A DNA stretch of 64,000 nucleotides from RPQJ01 sp963696545 (GTDB taxonomy: Bacteria > Pseudomonadota > Gammaproteobacteria > Steroidobacterales > Steroidobacteraceae). Location of the stretch: positions 37,289-101,288 of the forward strand of contig CAVOKQ010000014.1 in the NCBI GenBank assembly GCA_963696545.1, written 5' to 3'. This document shows, one piece after another, positions 55,471 to 62,872 of this stretch (the first letter of the stretch is position 1; each line of letters begins with the position of its first letter). A program made the position numbers and the translations under genes. The notes beneath the pieces were generated by a model. That model made no database searches. It was not told where the DNA came from and was given only the letters and a program-made list of their open reading frames with translations.

Positions 55471-56382
55471 ATGCATACCGACCCGGCCGCCGCGCAGAGC
55501 TCGACCGCGACCGTGGTCACGGGTCCGTTCAACTCGCAATGCGCGGACCGGCTGCGTGAAGCCGCCGACCTGCTCGACGTCCAGGGCGCGAATCCGTTCC
55601 GGATTTCGGCCTACCGGCGCGCCGCCGAGACGGTCCGCGACCTGCCCGAGGACCTCGCGCGCCTGATCGACCGGGACGGCATCGCGGGCCTCGAGGCGCT
55701 CCCGGGCATCGGGCGAGGTATTGCCTCTGCACTGCTGGAGATGAACCGCACGGGTCGCTGGATGCAACTCGAGCGGCTGCGCGGCAACGCCGACCCCACC
55801 CAGCTCTTCACCGCTGTGCCAGGGCTCGGGCACCGGCTCGCGGAACGCATCCACGACGAACTGCACATCGACACGCTGGAGGCGCTCGAGGTGGCTGCGC
55901 ATGACGGCCGTCTCGAGACCGTGCCTGGCGTCGGTCCTCGCCGGGCCGCGGCGATCCGCTCCAGCCTGCAGACGATGCTGTCCCGCGGGCGGCCACGACG
56001 ATCCATCGGTGCAACCGAGCAGGGTTCCCGGAGCGAGGCCGGCCCATCAGTCGCAACGCTGCTCGACGTGGACCGGGAGTACCGCCTCAAGGCCGACGAC
56101 TACACGCTGCCGACGATCGCACCGAAGCGGTTCAATCCATCCGGTGATGCCTGGCTCCCGGTCCTGCACACGCAGCGGGATGGGTGGCACTTCACTGCGC
56201 TCTTCTCGAACACGGCGCAGGCGCACCAGCTCAACCGGACGCGCGACTGGGTCGTGATCTATTACTACGACGACGAGCACTCAGAGGGACAGCACACCGT
56301 GGTGACCGAGACGCACGGCCAGCTGGCCGGCCGGCGGGTCGTGCGCGGCCGCGAGGCCGAGTGCCGCGCGCACTACGGATAG
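55471..56382 (+). CDS. Helix-hairpin-helix protein related to the PolX N-terminus
   Basis: A 303-residue protein. The N-terminal half resembles the DNA-binding part of PolX (ADLLDVQGANPFRISAYRRA, LPGIGRGIASALLEM, VPGLGHRLAERIHDELHI, VPGVGPRRAAAIRSSL), with three HhH motifs. The polymerase palm is missing; instead, a C-terminal domain has DWVVIYYYDDEHSEG and TVVTETHGQLAGRRVVRGRE. The second domain is conserved but unnamed to me. It likely binds DNA. It is in a tight pair with the CBS gene. Confidence 0.8.
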   Translation: MHTDPAAAQSSTATVVTGPFNSQCADRLREAADLLDVQGANPFRISAYRRAAETVRDLPEDLARLIDRDGIAGLEALPGIGRGIASALLEMNRTGRWMQLERLRGNADPTQLFTAVPGLGHRLAERIHDELHIDTLEALEVAAHDGRLETVPGVGPRRAAAIRSSLQTMLSRGRPRRSIGATEQGSRSEAGPSVATLLDVDREYRLKADDYTLPTIAPKRFNPSGDAWLPVLHTQRDGWHFTALFSNTAQAHQLNRTRDWVVIYYYDDEHSEGQHTVVTETHGQLAGRRVVRGREAECRAHYG

Positions 56383-56459
56383 GAAAACAGGTGCCAGGCA
56401 CCGAATTTCCTGCCGGCTGAATGCGCGACGGAAATTCGGTGCCTGGCACCTATTTTCCT
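56381..56459. repeat. Large near-perfect inverted repeat between convergent genes
   Basis: Two 30-base arms (56381-56410 and 56430-56459) are complementary except at one position, with a 19-base loop. The core is GGTGCCAGGCACC, itself a palindrome, flanked by AATTTCC. The outer ends are A/T-rich (AGGAAAA / TATTTTCCT). It starts on the stop codon of the HhH gene and ends seven bases before the stop of the convergent DUF456 gene. It may act as a two-way terminator or be a REP/RAYT-type element. Confidence 0.9.
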
Positions 56460-56465
56460 AGCCGT

Positions 56466-56951
56466 TCACAGGAAATACGCCACCGCGAACACGCCGAGCA
56501 TCGTGAACACCAGCGCGAGCTTGGCAAGCGTGCCGAAGATCAGGCCCATCCAGGTCGCGAATCCCGCGCGCGTGGCCTGCTGCATCCTGCCGTGAGACAA
56601 CATCTCGCCCGCCACCGCGCCGACGAACGGCCCGAAGATGAGCCCGGGGATGCCGAGCAACGCTCCGCCTAGCGTGCCCAGCATCGCGCCGATTACCGCG
56701 AGCTTCGTCGCACCGACGCGCTTGGCGCCGAGCGCCGTGGCAGCGAGGTCGATCGCGAATGATGCGATCGTCAGGATTCCCAGCAGCGTCAGCGTGAGCC
56801 AGGACACGCGCTGAAAATCGTCGGCCCAGGCGCCGACGACCAGCCCCGCAAAGACGAGCGGCACGCCAGGCAGCGCAGGCAGCACGGAGCCGGCGAGCCC
56901 ACCCACGACGAGCAAGGCAGCAAGCAACCACAATCCCGTCGATGCCGACAT
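56466..56951 (-). CDS. DUF456 membrane protein
   Basis: A 161-residue protein with several hydrophobic helices, including the glycine zipper-like LAVIGAMLGTLGGALLGIPG and GPFVGAVAGEM. It matches the DUF456 family, whose function is unknown. The ATG at 56949-56951 has GAGGG upstream and is preferred over 56969. It diverges from hrpB across 88 bases. Confidence 0.82.
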   Translation of the reverse strand: MSASTGLWLLAALLVVGGLAGSVLPALPGVPLVFAGLVVGAWADDFQRVSWLTLTLLGILTIASFAIDLAATALGAKRVGATKLAVIGAMLGTLGGALLGIPGLIFGPFVGAVAGEMLSHGRMQQATRAGFATWMGLIFGTLAKLALVFTMLGVFAVAYFL

Positions 56952-57039
56952 CGCACACCCTCGCATCAAGGACAGCGCTGATATTGCACGGCGCGACGGT
57001 CCGCGTCATCCGCTCGCCGGACGTTAAACTGCACGCCGC

Positions 57040-59595
57040 ATGATCCCCTTGCCGTCACTACCGATCCTGGAAGCCCTGCCGGCACTTCGGGATGCGCTCG
57101 CCACGCACCGCAACGTACTGCTCGAGGCCCCTCCCGGCGCGGGCAAGAGCACTGTCGTGCCGCTGGCGCTGCTCGATGCAGGCTGGCGCGGCGACGATCG
57201 CATCCTGATGCTCGAGCCGCGGCGCATCGCGGCGCGCGCCGTCGCGCAACGCATGGCCTCGACATTGGGCGAGCAGCCGGGTGAGACGATCGGTTTCCGC
57301 ACGCGGCTCGAGACTCGTGTCGGCACGCGCACCCGGATCGAGGTCGTGACCGAGGGCATCCTCACGCGAATGCTGCAGCACGACCCGGCGCTCGAAGGGG
57401 TTGCCTGCGTCGTGTTCGACGAATTCCACGAGCGCAACCTGCAGGGCGACCTCGGCCTCGCCCTGTCGCTCGACAGCCAGCGTCACCTGCGGGACTCGCT
57501 GCGACTGCTGCTGATGTCGGCAACGCTCGACGGCGACGCGATGCTGCGCGCGCTCGGCGACGCGACCGTCGTGCGCTCGCCCGGACGGATGTTCGACGTC
57601 GAGACTCGCTACGCACCGGCCCCACGCGCCGACCACCCCCGCGACGTTCGCATCGAGGCGCACGTCGCAGCGGTCGCCGCCCGCGCGTTGCGCGACCACG
57701 ACGGCGACGCACTGCTGTTCCTGCCCGGCGCCGGAGAGATCCGGCGCGTGATGACCGCGCTGGCCGGATCGCTGCCCGATGGCGAGTTCAGCCTGCTGCC
57801 ACTGTATGGCGACCTGTCCGCCGCGGAGCAGGACGCCGCGCTGCGACCGGACGCGCGCGGCCGGCGCAAGGTCATCGTCGCGACCAACATCGCGGAAACC
57901 AGCCTCACGATCGACGGCGTGCGCATCGTGGTAGACGCGGGCGTCGAGCGCCGCCAGCGATTCAATCCGGCGACCGGCATGAGCCGCCTCGAAACCGTGC
58001 GCATCTCGCGTGCGTCCGCCGACCAGCGGCGTGGCCGCGCAGGCCGCACTGCGCCCGGCGTGTGCTACCGGCTCTGGAGCGAGTCCGCGCACGATGCGCT
58101 GCTGCCACAGGCTCCCGCGGAAATCCTCGAGGCCGACCTCGCGCCGCTCGCGCTGGAGCTCGCGGGCTGGGGCTGCAACGATCCGGCGTCGCTGACGTGG
58201 ATCGATCCACCACCCGCGGCCCCGTTCGCACAGGCAAGGGACCTGCTTGCCGGACTCGAGGCCGTGGACACGGCGGGACGAATCTCGTCGCTCGGCCGCG
58301 ACATGGCCACGCTCGGCCTGCACCCACGTTTGTCGCACATGGTGCTGCGCGGACGGGATCTCGGCCATGCGCGCCTCGCTTGCGAGATGGCCGCAATCCT
58401 CTCCGAGCGCGACCCGTTGCGGGCGCCCCCGGGGTTCCGCGATCCGGATCTCAGTCGCCGTGTTGAGGTGTTGCGCGGGCGACCGCCGCCACCGGGCATG
58501 GACGTGGATTCCGGCGCCGTGCGGCGCATCGAGCGCGTCGTGCAGCAGGTCGAACGCCAGCTCGGGCGCCTGCAGCGAGCGCAGGTCCATGCTGCGTCCC
58601 CGGTCGACCAGGGCCAGGCGATCGGGCTGCTGCTCGCGTTTGCATACCCTGACCGGATCGGGCGCACGCGCGGGGCCGGCGATGGCCGTTACATCCTGAG
58701 CGGCGGCCGGGGCGCGGTCTTTGCTGAAGCCGCCGCACTGGGGCGATCGGAGTTCATCGTCGTGGCCGCGCTCGATGCAGGCGAACGTGAAGCGCGCATC
58801 CAGCTGGCATCCGATCTCGATGCCGCATTGCTGGCAGTTCACTTCGCCAGTGCGATCGAGGTGAAGGAAACCGTCGCGTGGGACCCCAGGGACCAGCTCG
58901 TCGCGGCGCGACGCGTGCGTCAACTCGGTGCGCTCGTGCTTGCCGACGAGCCGTTGCGCCGAGTCGATCCGGGCGCTTCGCTCGCCGCGATGCTGCAGGG
59001 TGTCCGCTCGCTCGGGCTCGGATGCCTGCCGTGGACGAAAAGCCTCACGCAGTGGCGGGCGCGCGTGGCGCTGGTCCGCGAGCACGACCCGCGCGGCCGC
59101 GACGGGTGGCCGGATGTCTCGGATGCGGCGCTGCTCGACTCGCTCGAGTCGTGGCTCGCACCCTGGCTCGAAGGCATCACGCGACGCGACCAGTTGCCGA
59201 AGCTCGATCTCGCCGGCGCGCTGCACGGCCTGCTCGACTGGAACGCGCAGCGCCGGCTCGACGAACTCGCGCCCACGCACCTCGCGGTGCCGAGTGGGTC
59301 GAGGATCGCTGTCGACTACGACAGCGGCCTGCCGAGGCTGAGTGTACGACTGCAGGAAGTCTTCGGTCTGTTCGACTCTCCGCGGATCGTGGACGGCAAG
59401 GTCCCCGTCACGATGGAGCTGCTGTCGCCGGCACGTCGTCCGGTGCAGGTCACCGGCGACCTTGCGAGCTTCTGGTCGCGTGGCTATCACGACGTCCGCA
59501 AGGAACTGAAGGGCCGTTATCCGAAGCACTACTGGCCGGACGATCCGCACGAGGCCATTGCAACCCGGCGCGTCCGCCCCCGCGACGGCGGTTGA
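57040..59595 (+). CDS. hrpB: ATP-dependent RNA helicase HrpB
   Basis: An 851-residue DExH helicase. Walker A is APPGAGKST (30-38), and Walker B is DEFH (127-130, in VFDEFHERN). MSATLDG, TNIAETSLTIDGVR and QRRGRAGRTAPG are the later motifs. The C-terminal HrpB domain (ending PKHYWPDDPHEAIAT) is complete. HrpB's exact role in bacteria is unclear. The length is slightly over that of the E. coli protein. The NlpC/P60 gene follows 45 bases on. Confidence 0.95.
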   Translation: MIPLPSLPILEALPALRDALATHRNVLLEAPPGAGKSTVVPLALLDAGWRGDDRILMLEPRRIAARAVAQRMASTLGEQPGETIGFRTRLETRVGTRTRIEVVTEGILTRMLQHDPALEGVACVVFDEFHERNLQGDLGLALSLDSQRHLRDSLRLLLMSATLDGDAMLRALGDATVVRSPGRMFDVETRYAPAPRADHPRDVRIEAHVAAVAARALRDHDGDALLFLPGAGEIRRVMTALAGSLPDGEFSLLPLYGDLSAAEQDAALRPDARGRRKVIVATNIAETSLTIDGVRIVVDAGVERRQRFNPATGMSRLETVRISRASADQRRGRAGRTAPGVCYRLWSESAHDALLPQAPAEILEADLAPLALELAGWGCNDPASLTWIDPPPAAPFAQARDLLAGLEAVDTAGRISSLGRDMATLGLHPRLSHMVLRGRDLGHARLACEMAAILSERDPLRAPPGFRDPDLSRRVEVLRGRPPPPGMDVDSGAVRRIERVVQQVERQLGRLQRAQVHAASPVDQGQAIGLLLAFAYPDRIGRTRGAGDGRYILSGGRGAVFAEAAALGRSEFIVVAALDAGEREARIQLASDLDAALLAVHFASAIEVKETVAWDPRDQLVAARRVRQLGALVLADEPLRRVDPGASLAAMLQGVRSLGLGCLPWTKSLTQWRARVALVREHDPRGRDGWPDVSDAALLDSLESWLAPWLEGITRRDQLPKLDLAGALHGLLDWNAQRRLDELAPTHLAVPSGSRIAVDYDSGLPRLSVRLQEVFGLFDSPRIVDGKVPVTMELLSPARRPVQVTGDLASFWSRGYHDVRKELKGRYPKHYWPDDPHEAIATRRVRPRDGG

Positions 59596-59640
59596 CGACG
59601 AGATTCCGGACGACGCGGAACGCCACTAGACTGCTGCGCC

Positions 59641-60204
59641 ATGTCGTCGTCCGCGCATCCGCAGCACACAGCACCAGCCTTGCCACGGCTGATCGCATTG
59701 CTGGTGTTCGGGGTACTGCTTTCCGCCTGCAGTCCCTTCCAGCGCGGGACGCCCGAGCCCGCGGCATCGAACCCGGGTACCGCCGCATTGCTCGCGGCCG
59801 AATCGCGGATCGGCTCGCCGTACCGCTACGGCGGTGCCGGCCCCGACGCGTTCGACTGCAGTGGCCTCGTCGCCTACGCGTACCTGCAGGCTGGCATCAA
59901 GTTGCCTCGCACGTCGTCGCAGCAGTACGCGATCGCGCGTCCCGTGCCGCGCCGTGACCTGCGTCCCGGCGACCTGGTGTTCTTCCGGCTCACCGGCCGT
60001 GAGGTGAGCCACGTCGGCATCTACGCCGGCGGCGACCAGTTCGTGCACGCGCCACAGAGCGGCGGCAAGGTGCGCATGGCGAGCCTCGACGACGAGTGGT
60101 TCCGCGAGCGGTACGCAGGAGCAGGGCGACCCTTATTGATCAGCGCCGCCGTCCGAGCCAGCGCTGCGACTTCTCGAGCGCAATCAGGTCGGCCGTCTTC
60201 GTGA
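59641..60204 (+). CDS. NlpC/P60 cell-wall peptidase lipoprotein
   Basis: A 187-residue lipoprotein with lipobox LLSAC (Cys30), then an NlpC/P60 domain. The catalytic cysteine is C73 in FDCSGLVAYAY; the histidine is H124 in VSHVGIYAGG, and the third residue is H136 in FVHAPQSGG. It would cut peptidoglycan stem peptides at the outer membrane. The C-terminal 20 residues overlap the convergent exonuclease gene by 65 bases and look unusual (Arg/Ser-rich). Confidence 0.9.
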   Translation: MSSSAHPQHTAPALPRLIALLVFGVLLSACSPFQRGTPEPAASNPGTAALLAAESRIGSPYRYGGAGPDAFDCSGLVAYAYLQAGIKLPRTSSQQYAIARPVPRRDLRPGDLVFFRLTGREVSHVGIYAGGDQFVHAPQSGGKVRMASLDDEWFRERYAGAGRPLLISAAVRASAATSRAQSGRPSS

Positions 60205-60871
60205 ACCCCAGCCGCTGGGCGTGCTCGAGCGCGATCAGCAGCAGCTGTGCGTTCGCGTAGGCATCCGCGATGGCGTGGTGACGGCCGATCGGGGGCAGTG
60301 CGAAGTGCCGCGCCCAGTCGTCCAGCGAGTCGTTGTCGGTGCCCGGCACCAGCGCCGGCAGGATGCAGGCCAGGTCCAGGAACCTCACGTTCACGCGAAT
60401 ACCGAGGCATGAATGCAGTTCCCGCTCGAGCACGGTGGCATCGAACTCTGCACGGAATGCCACCGCCACCGCGCCGTCCAGGTACTCGAGGAACGAGACC
60501 AGCGCACTTACCGGGTTGGCGCCGCCGCGCTGTTCCTGCCCGCCGATCTGGTGGATCAGGATGTTGTCGACGCCGCTCTCGCGCTCCTGCCGCACGACGA
60601 CCTCGAATGCGTCGTCGTGCCGCACGGCGCGTGCCGTTACCGACACCCCGCCAATCGAGATGATCCGGTCCGCGTGCATGTTCGGGCCCGTCGTCTCGAG
60701 GTCGAGCGCGACGAAGCGCGCCAGCGACAGCAGCCCGGAGTCGCTCCAGCGCTCTTCCGCCGCGCGCTCGCGGGCACGGATCCGCAGCAGGCGCAGGCTG
60801 TCGCGCACCGCGGGCGGCAGCGCACGGCGCGTGCGTCGCGCATCAATCAGCCATTGGAAAGGTATTGGCAT
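60140..60871 (-). CDS. 3'-5' exonuclease, DnaQ/DEDDh family
   Basis: A 243-residue exonuclease. Exo I is LDLETTG (D57, E59), Exo II is AFRAEFDATVLERE, and Exo III is HHAIADAYANAQ near 205. The N-terminal 50 residues are helical and basic. The gene is the third of the actP-DUF294-exonuclease cluster seen in many proteobacteria. The ATG at 60869-60871 is used; the upstream frame has no homology. The stop of DUF294 lies 23 bases upstream. Confidence 0.87.
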   Translation of the reverse strand: MPIPFQWLIDARRTRRALPPAVRDSLRLLRIRARERAAEERWSDSGLLSLARFVALDLETTGPNMHADRIISIGGVSVTARAVRHDDAFEVVVRQERESGVDNILIHQIGGQEQRGGANPVSALVSFLEYLDGAVAVAFRAEFDATVLERELHSCLGIRVNVRFLDLACILPALVPGTDNDSLDDWARHFALPPIGRHHAIADAYANAQLLLIALEHAQRLGFTKTADLIALEKSQRWLGRRR

Positions 60872-60894
60872 GCCGGTTCGCGCCTGCCCGGCCC

Positions 60895-62802
60895 TCACTG
60901 GCCGATGGTCTGCTCCAGCCGCTGCTGCAGCGACCGGGCCTGGCGGAACGCTTCCTTCAGCATCCGTTGGTCGAGGTCGTTCAGCGCGTACGGATCGATG
61001 CGGTTCAGCGACATGTGCGGCCTCTGGTCCGCGTCCGCCCGGTCCGCGTCGAGCGCGCCACGCTGCGCGCGCAGCCGGAGCATCTGCAGGAAGTGGTATG
61101 CCTCGACCGCCGAACCGGTTTCGCGCTCGTCGATATTGAGCCGCCGTCCCGCGAGCCGCAGCCGCTGCGAAGTATTGGTGTCCGCGATGCCGAGCGCGAG
61201 CGCGAACGCCCGGGCCGCATCGACGAAGATGCGCGTGCCGTGGCTCTTCAGATCGATGGTGCCGGCGTGCTCGCCGTCGTCCGTGCGAAACGTGCGGATG
61301 CGGCCGAGCGGCGGCTCGGCCTGCAGCGCGTTCGCGACCAGCAGGCGCTGGAACAGCCGGTTCTCCGGCGTCACGCCGCCAAGCCAGCTCCGCAGGCTCT
61401 CCGCGAGTGCGTGATTGCCGTACAGCGACCGGAAATCGAAGAATATGTTCGCCTGCAGCAGTGCCTGCGGTGTCGGCTCGCGGACCCAGAGCGCAAAGCG
61501 TGATCGCCACTGCTCAGTCGTGAGGCAGTATTCGGGGTTGCGGGCCATGATGTCGCCGGCGCACAGCGGGAAGCCGAGCTCGGCGAGCGCGTCGTTCGCC
61601 GTGCGCGCGAACAGCAGCAGGCGCTGCCGTACAGCGTCGGCTTCGTCCACCGCGCACTCGAACAGGATTGCGTTGTCCTGGTCAGTGGCCACCGTCTGCT
61701 CGCGCCGGCCCTCGCTGCCCACCGAGAGCCAGCACCAGTCGAGGCCGTCGAGGTCGAACCGCGGTACCAGCAGCGAGAAGAGCCGGTCGGTCAGCACGTC
61801 GTTGAGCGCGGTGATCGTGTGGGTCACCGGCTCGGCGGCCGCCCCCTGCGCCACCAGGTTGTCCGTCAGCGAGTCGATATCGCGCCGGGCACGCTGCAGC
61901 GCGGTGAGGTCGTTCGCAAGCCGGATCGACTGCACGATGTGGCGCATCGTGACCCGCTGCAACGCGAAGAGGTCGCGCTCCGACACGACGCCGATCAACT
62001 GTCCGTCGCGGGTCACCATCACCTGGTGATAGCCGAGCTGGGCCATCAGCGACAGCGCTTCCTGCGCGGTTGCAAGCTCGTCGAGCGTGCCTGGCCCGGG
62101 AGACATCACCTCCGCGATCGGTGTCGCAAGATCGAGACCCGGCAGTACCACGCGGTCCAGCAGGTCCGTGAGCGTGAAGATGCCGACCGGACGCCGCTTG
62201 TCGTCGACTACGGCAATCGACGCGACGCGCTCCTGGCGCATGGCAACCAGCGCGTCACGCACCGGCGTGCCGGTCTCGCAGTGCACGGGTTCGCGGCGCA
62301 CCATCGACCGCAGCGGCTCGAGCAGCGTGCGCTGCTCGACGGCGCGCTGGCTGAAGTTGTGGCGCAACTGGCCGAGCGACTGCTGCACGATGCTCTCGAG
62401 GATCGCGGTGCAGTACTCGGCGAACGGCTGTGAACGCAGGCGCAGCGACTCGAAGTCGTCGCGCGTCAGCTGGAAGCAGAAGACATCCTCGGTCGCCTCG
62501 AAGCGGCGCGCACCGGCGACTCCGGCTGCAAGTGCCGCGACCGGGAAGCACTCGCCCGGCCCGCGCACCTCCTCGTCCGCGCCGCTCGAGATGTTGCGGA
62601 CGGCGACGTGACCGCGCTGGATGATGTGCAGGTACTCGGCGACCCCGGTCGTGGGATCGACGATCGTCGTGCCGACCGGGAAGTATGCGAGCCTGACTCG
62701 CTCGGCGACGAACTCGAGGTCGCCGCGGGCCATCCGCGAGAACGGCATGTGGGCCCGCAGGAAGCGGATCGTGGACTCGGCGATGAGTACCGGTGTCGAC
62801 AT
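60895..62802 (-). CDS. cNMP-binding, CBS and DUF294 nucleotidyltransferase-like protein
   Basis: A 635-residue regulator with four parts: a cyclic-nucleotide-binding fold (about 25-130), a CBS pair (about 160-285; GIFTLTDLLDRVVLPG and LIGVVSERDLFAL), the DUF294 nucleotidyltransferase-like domain with GSEGRREQTVATDQDN near 362, and DUF294_C. Related proteins may regulate acetate use alongside ActP. The ATG at 62800-62802 is used; AGGAGA, about 13 bases upstream, is contributed by the REP-like element. An ATG at 62814 lies inside that element. Confidence 0.88.
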   Translation of the reverse strand: MSTPVLIAESTIRFLRAHMPFSRMARGDLEFVAERVRLAYFPVGTTIVDPTTGVAEYLHIIQRGHVAVRNISSGADEEVRGPGECFPVAALAAGVAGARRFEATEDVFCFQLTRDDFESLRLRSQPFAEYCTAILESIVQQSLGQLRHNFSQRAVEQRTLLEPLRSMVRREPVHCETGTPVRDALVAMRQERVASIAVVDDKRRPVGIFTLTDLLDRVVLPGLDLATPIAEVMSPGPGTLDELATAQEALSLMAQLGYHQVMVTRDGQLIGVVSERDLFALQRVTMRHIVQSIRLANDLTALQRARRDIDSLTDNLVAQGAAAEPVTHTITALNDVLTDRLFSLLVPRFDLDGLDWCWLSVGSEGRREQTVATDQDNAILFECAVDEADAVRQRLLLFARTANDALAELGFPLCAGDIMARNPEYCLTTEQWRSRFALWVREPTPQALLQANIFFDFRSLYGNHALAESLRSWLGGVTPENRLFQRLLVANALQAEPPLGRIRTFRTDDGEHAGTIDLKSHGTRIFVDAARAFALALGIADTNTSQRLRLAGRRLNIDERETGSAVEAYHFLQMLRLRAQRGALDADRADADQRPHMSLNRIDPYALNDLDQRMLKEAFRQARSLQQRLEQTIGQ

Positions 62803-62806
62803 GGAA

Positions 62807-62866
62807 GGGGACATTCTCCTGTTCCGCCGCCGGCCGTCCAGCGGCGGACGCCAGGAGAATGCCCCC
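62807..62866. repeat. REP-like inverted repeat between actP and the DUF294 gene
   Basis: Arms GGGGACATTCTCCT (62807-62820) and AGGAGAATGCCCCC (62853-62866) are inverted copies with one mismatch. An inner stem (CCGCCG / CGGCGG) fills much of the loop. The element resembles the one at 10063. It ends seven bases from the actP stop and its left arm supplies the putative ribosome site of the next gene. Confidence 0.75.
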
Positions 62867-62872
62867 GTATCG

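Noticed and set aside
57058..59550. 830-codon open frame opposite hrpB
   Set aside because: HrpB motifs on the plus strand are complete; the antisense frame shows only compositional bias.
60338..60357. GGTGCCCGGCACC-like sequence in the exonuclease gene as another copy of the 56381 palindrome
   Set aside because: It differs at the centre, lacks the AATTTCC flanks, and encodes conserved protein.
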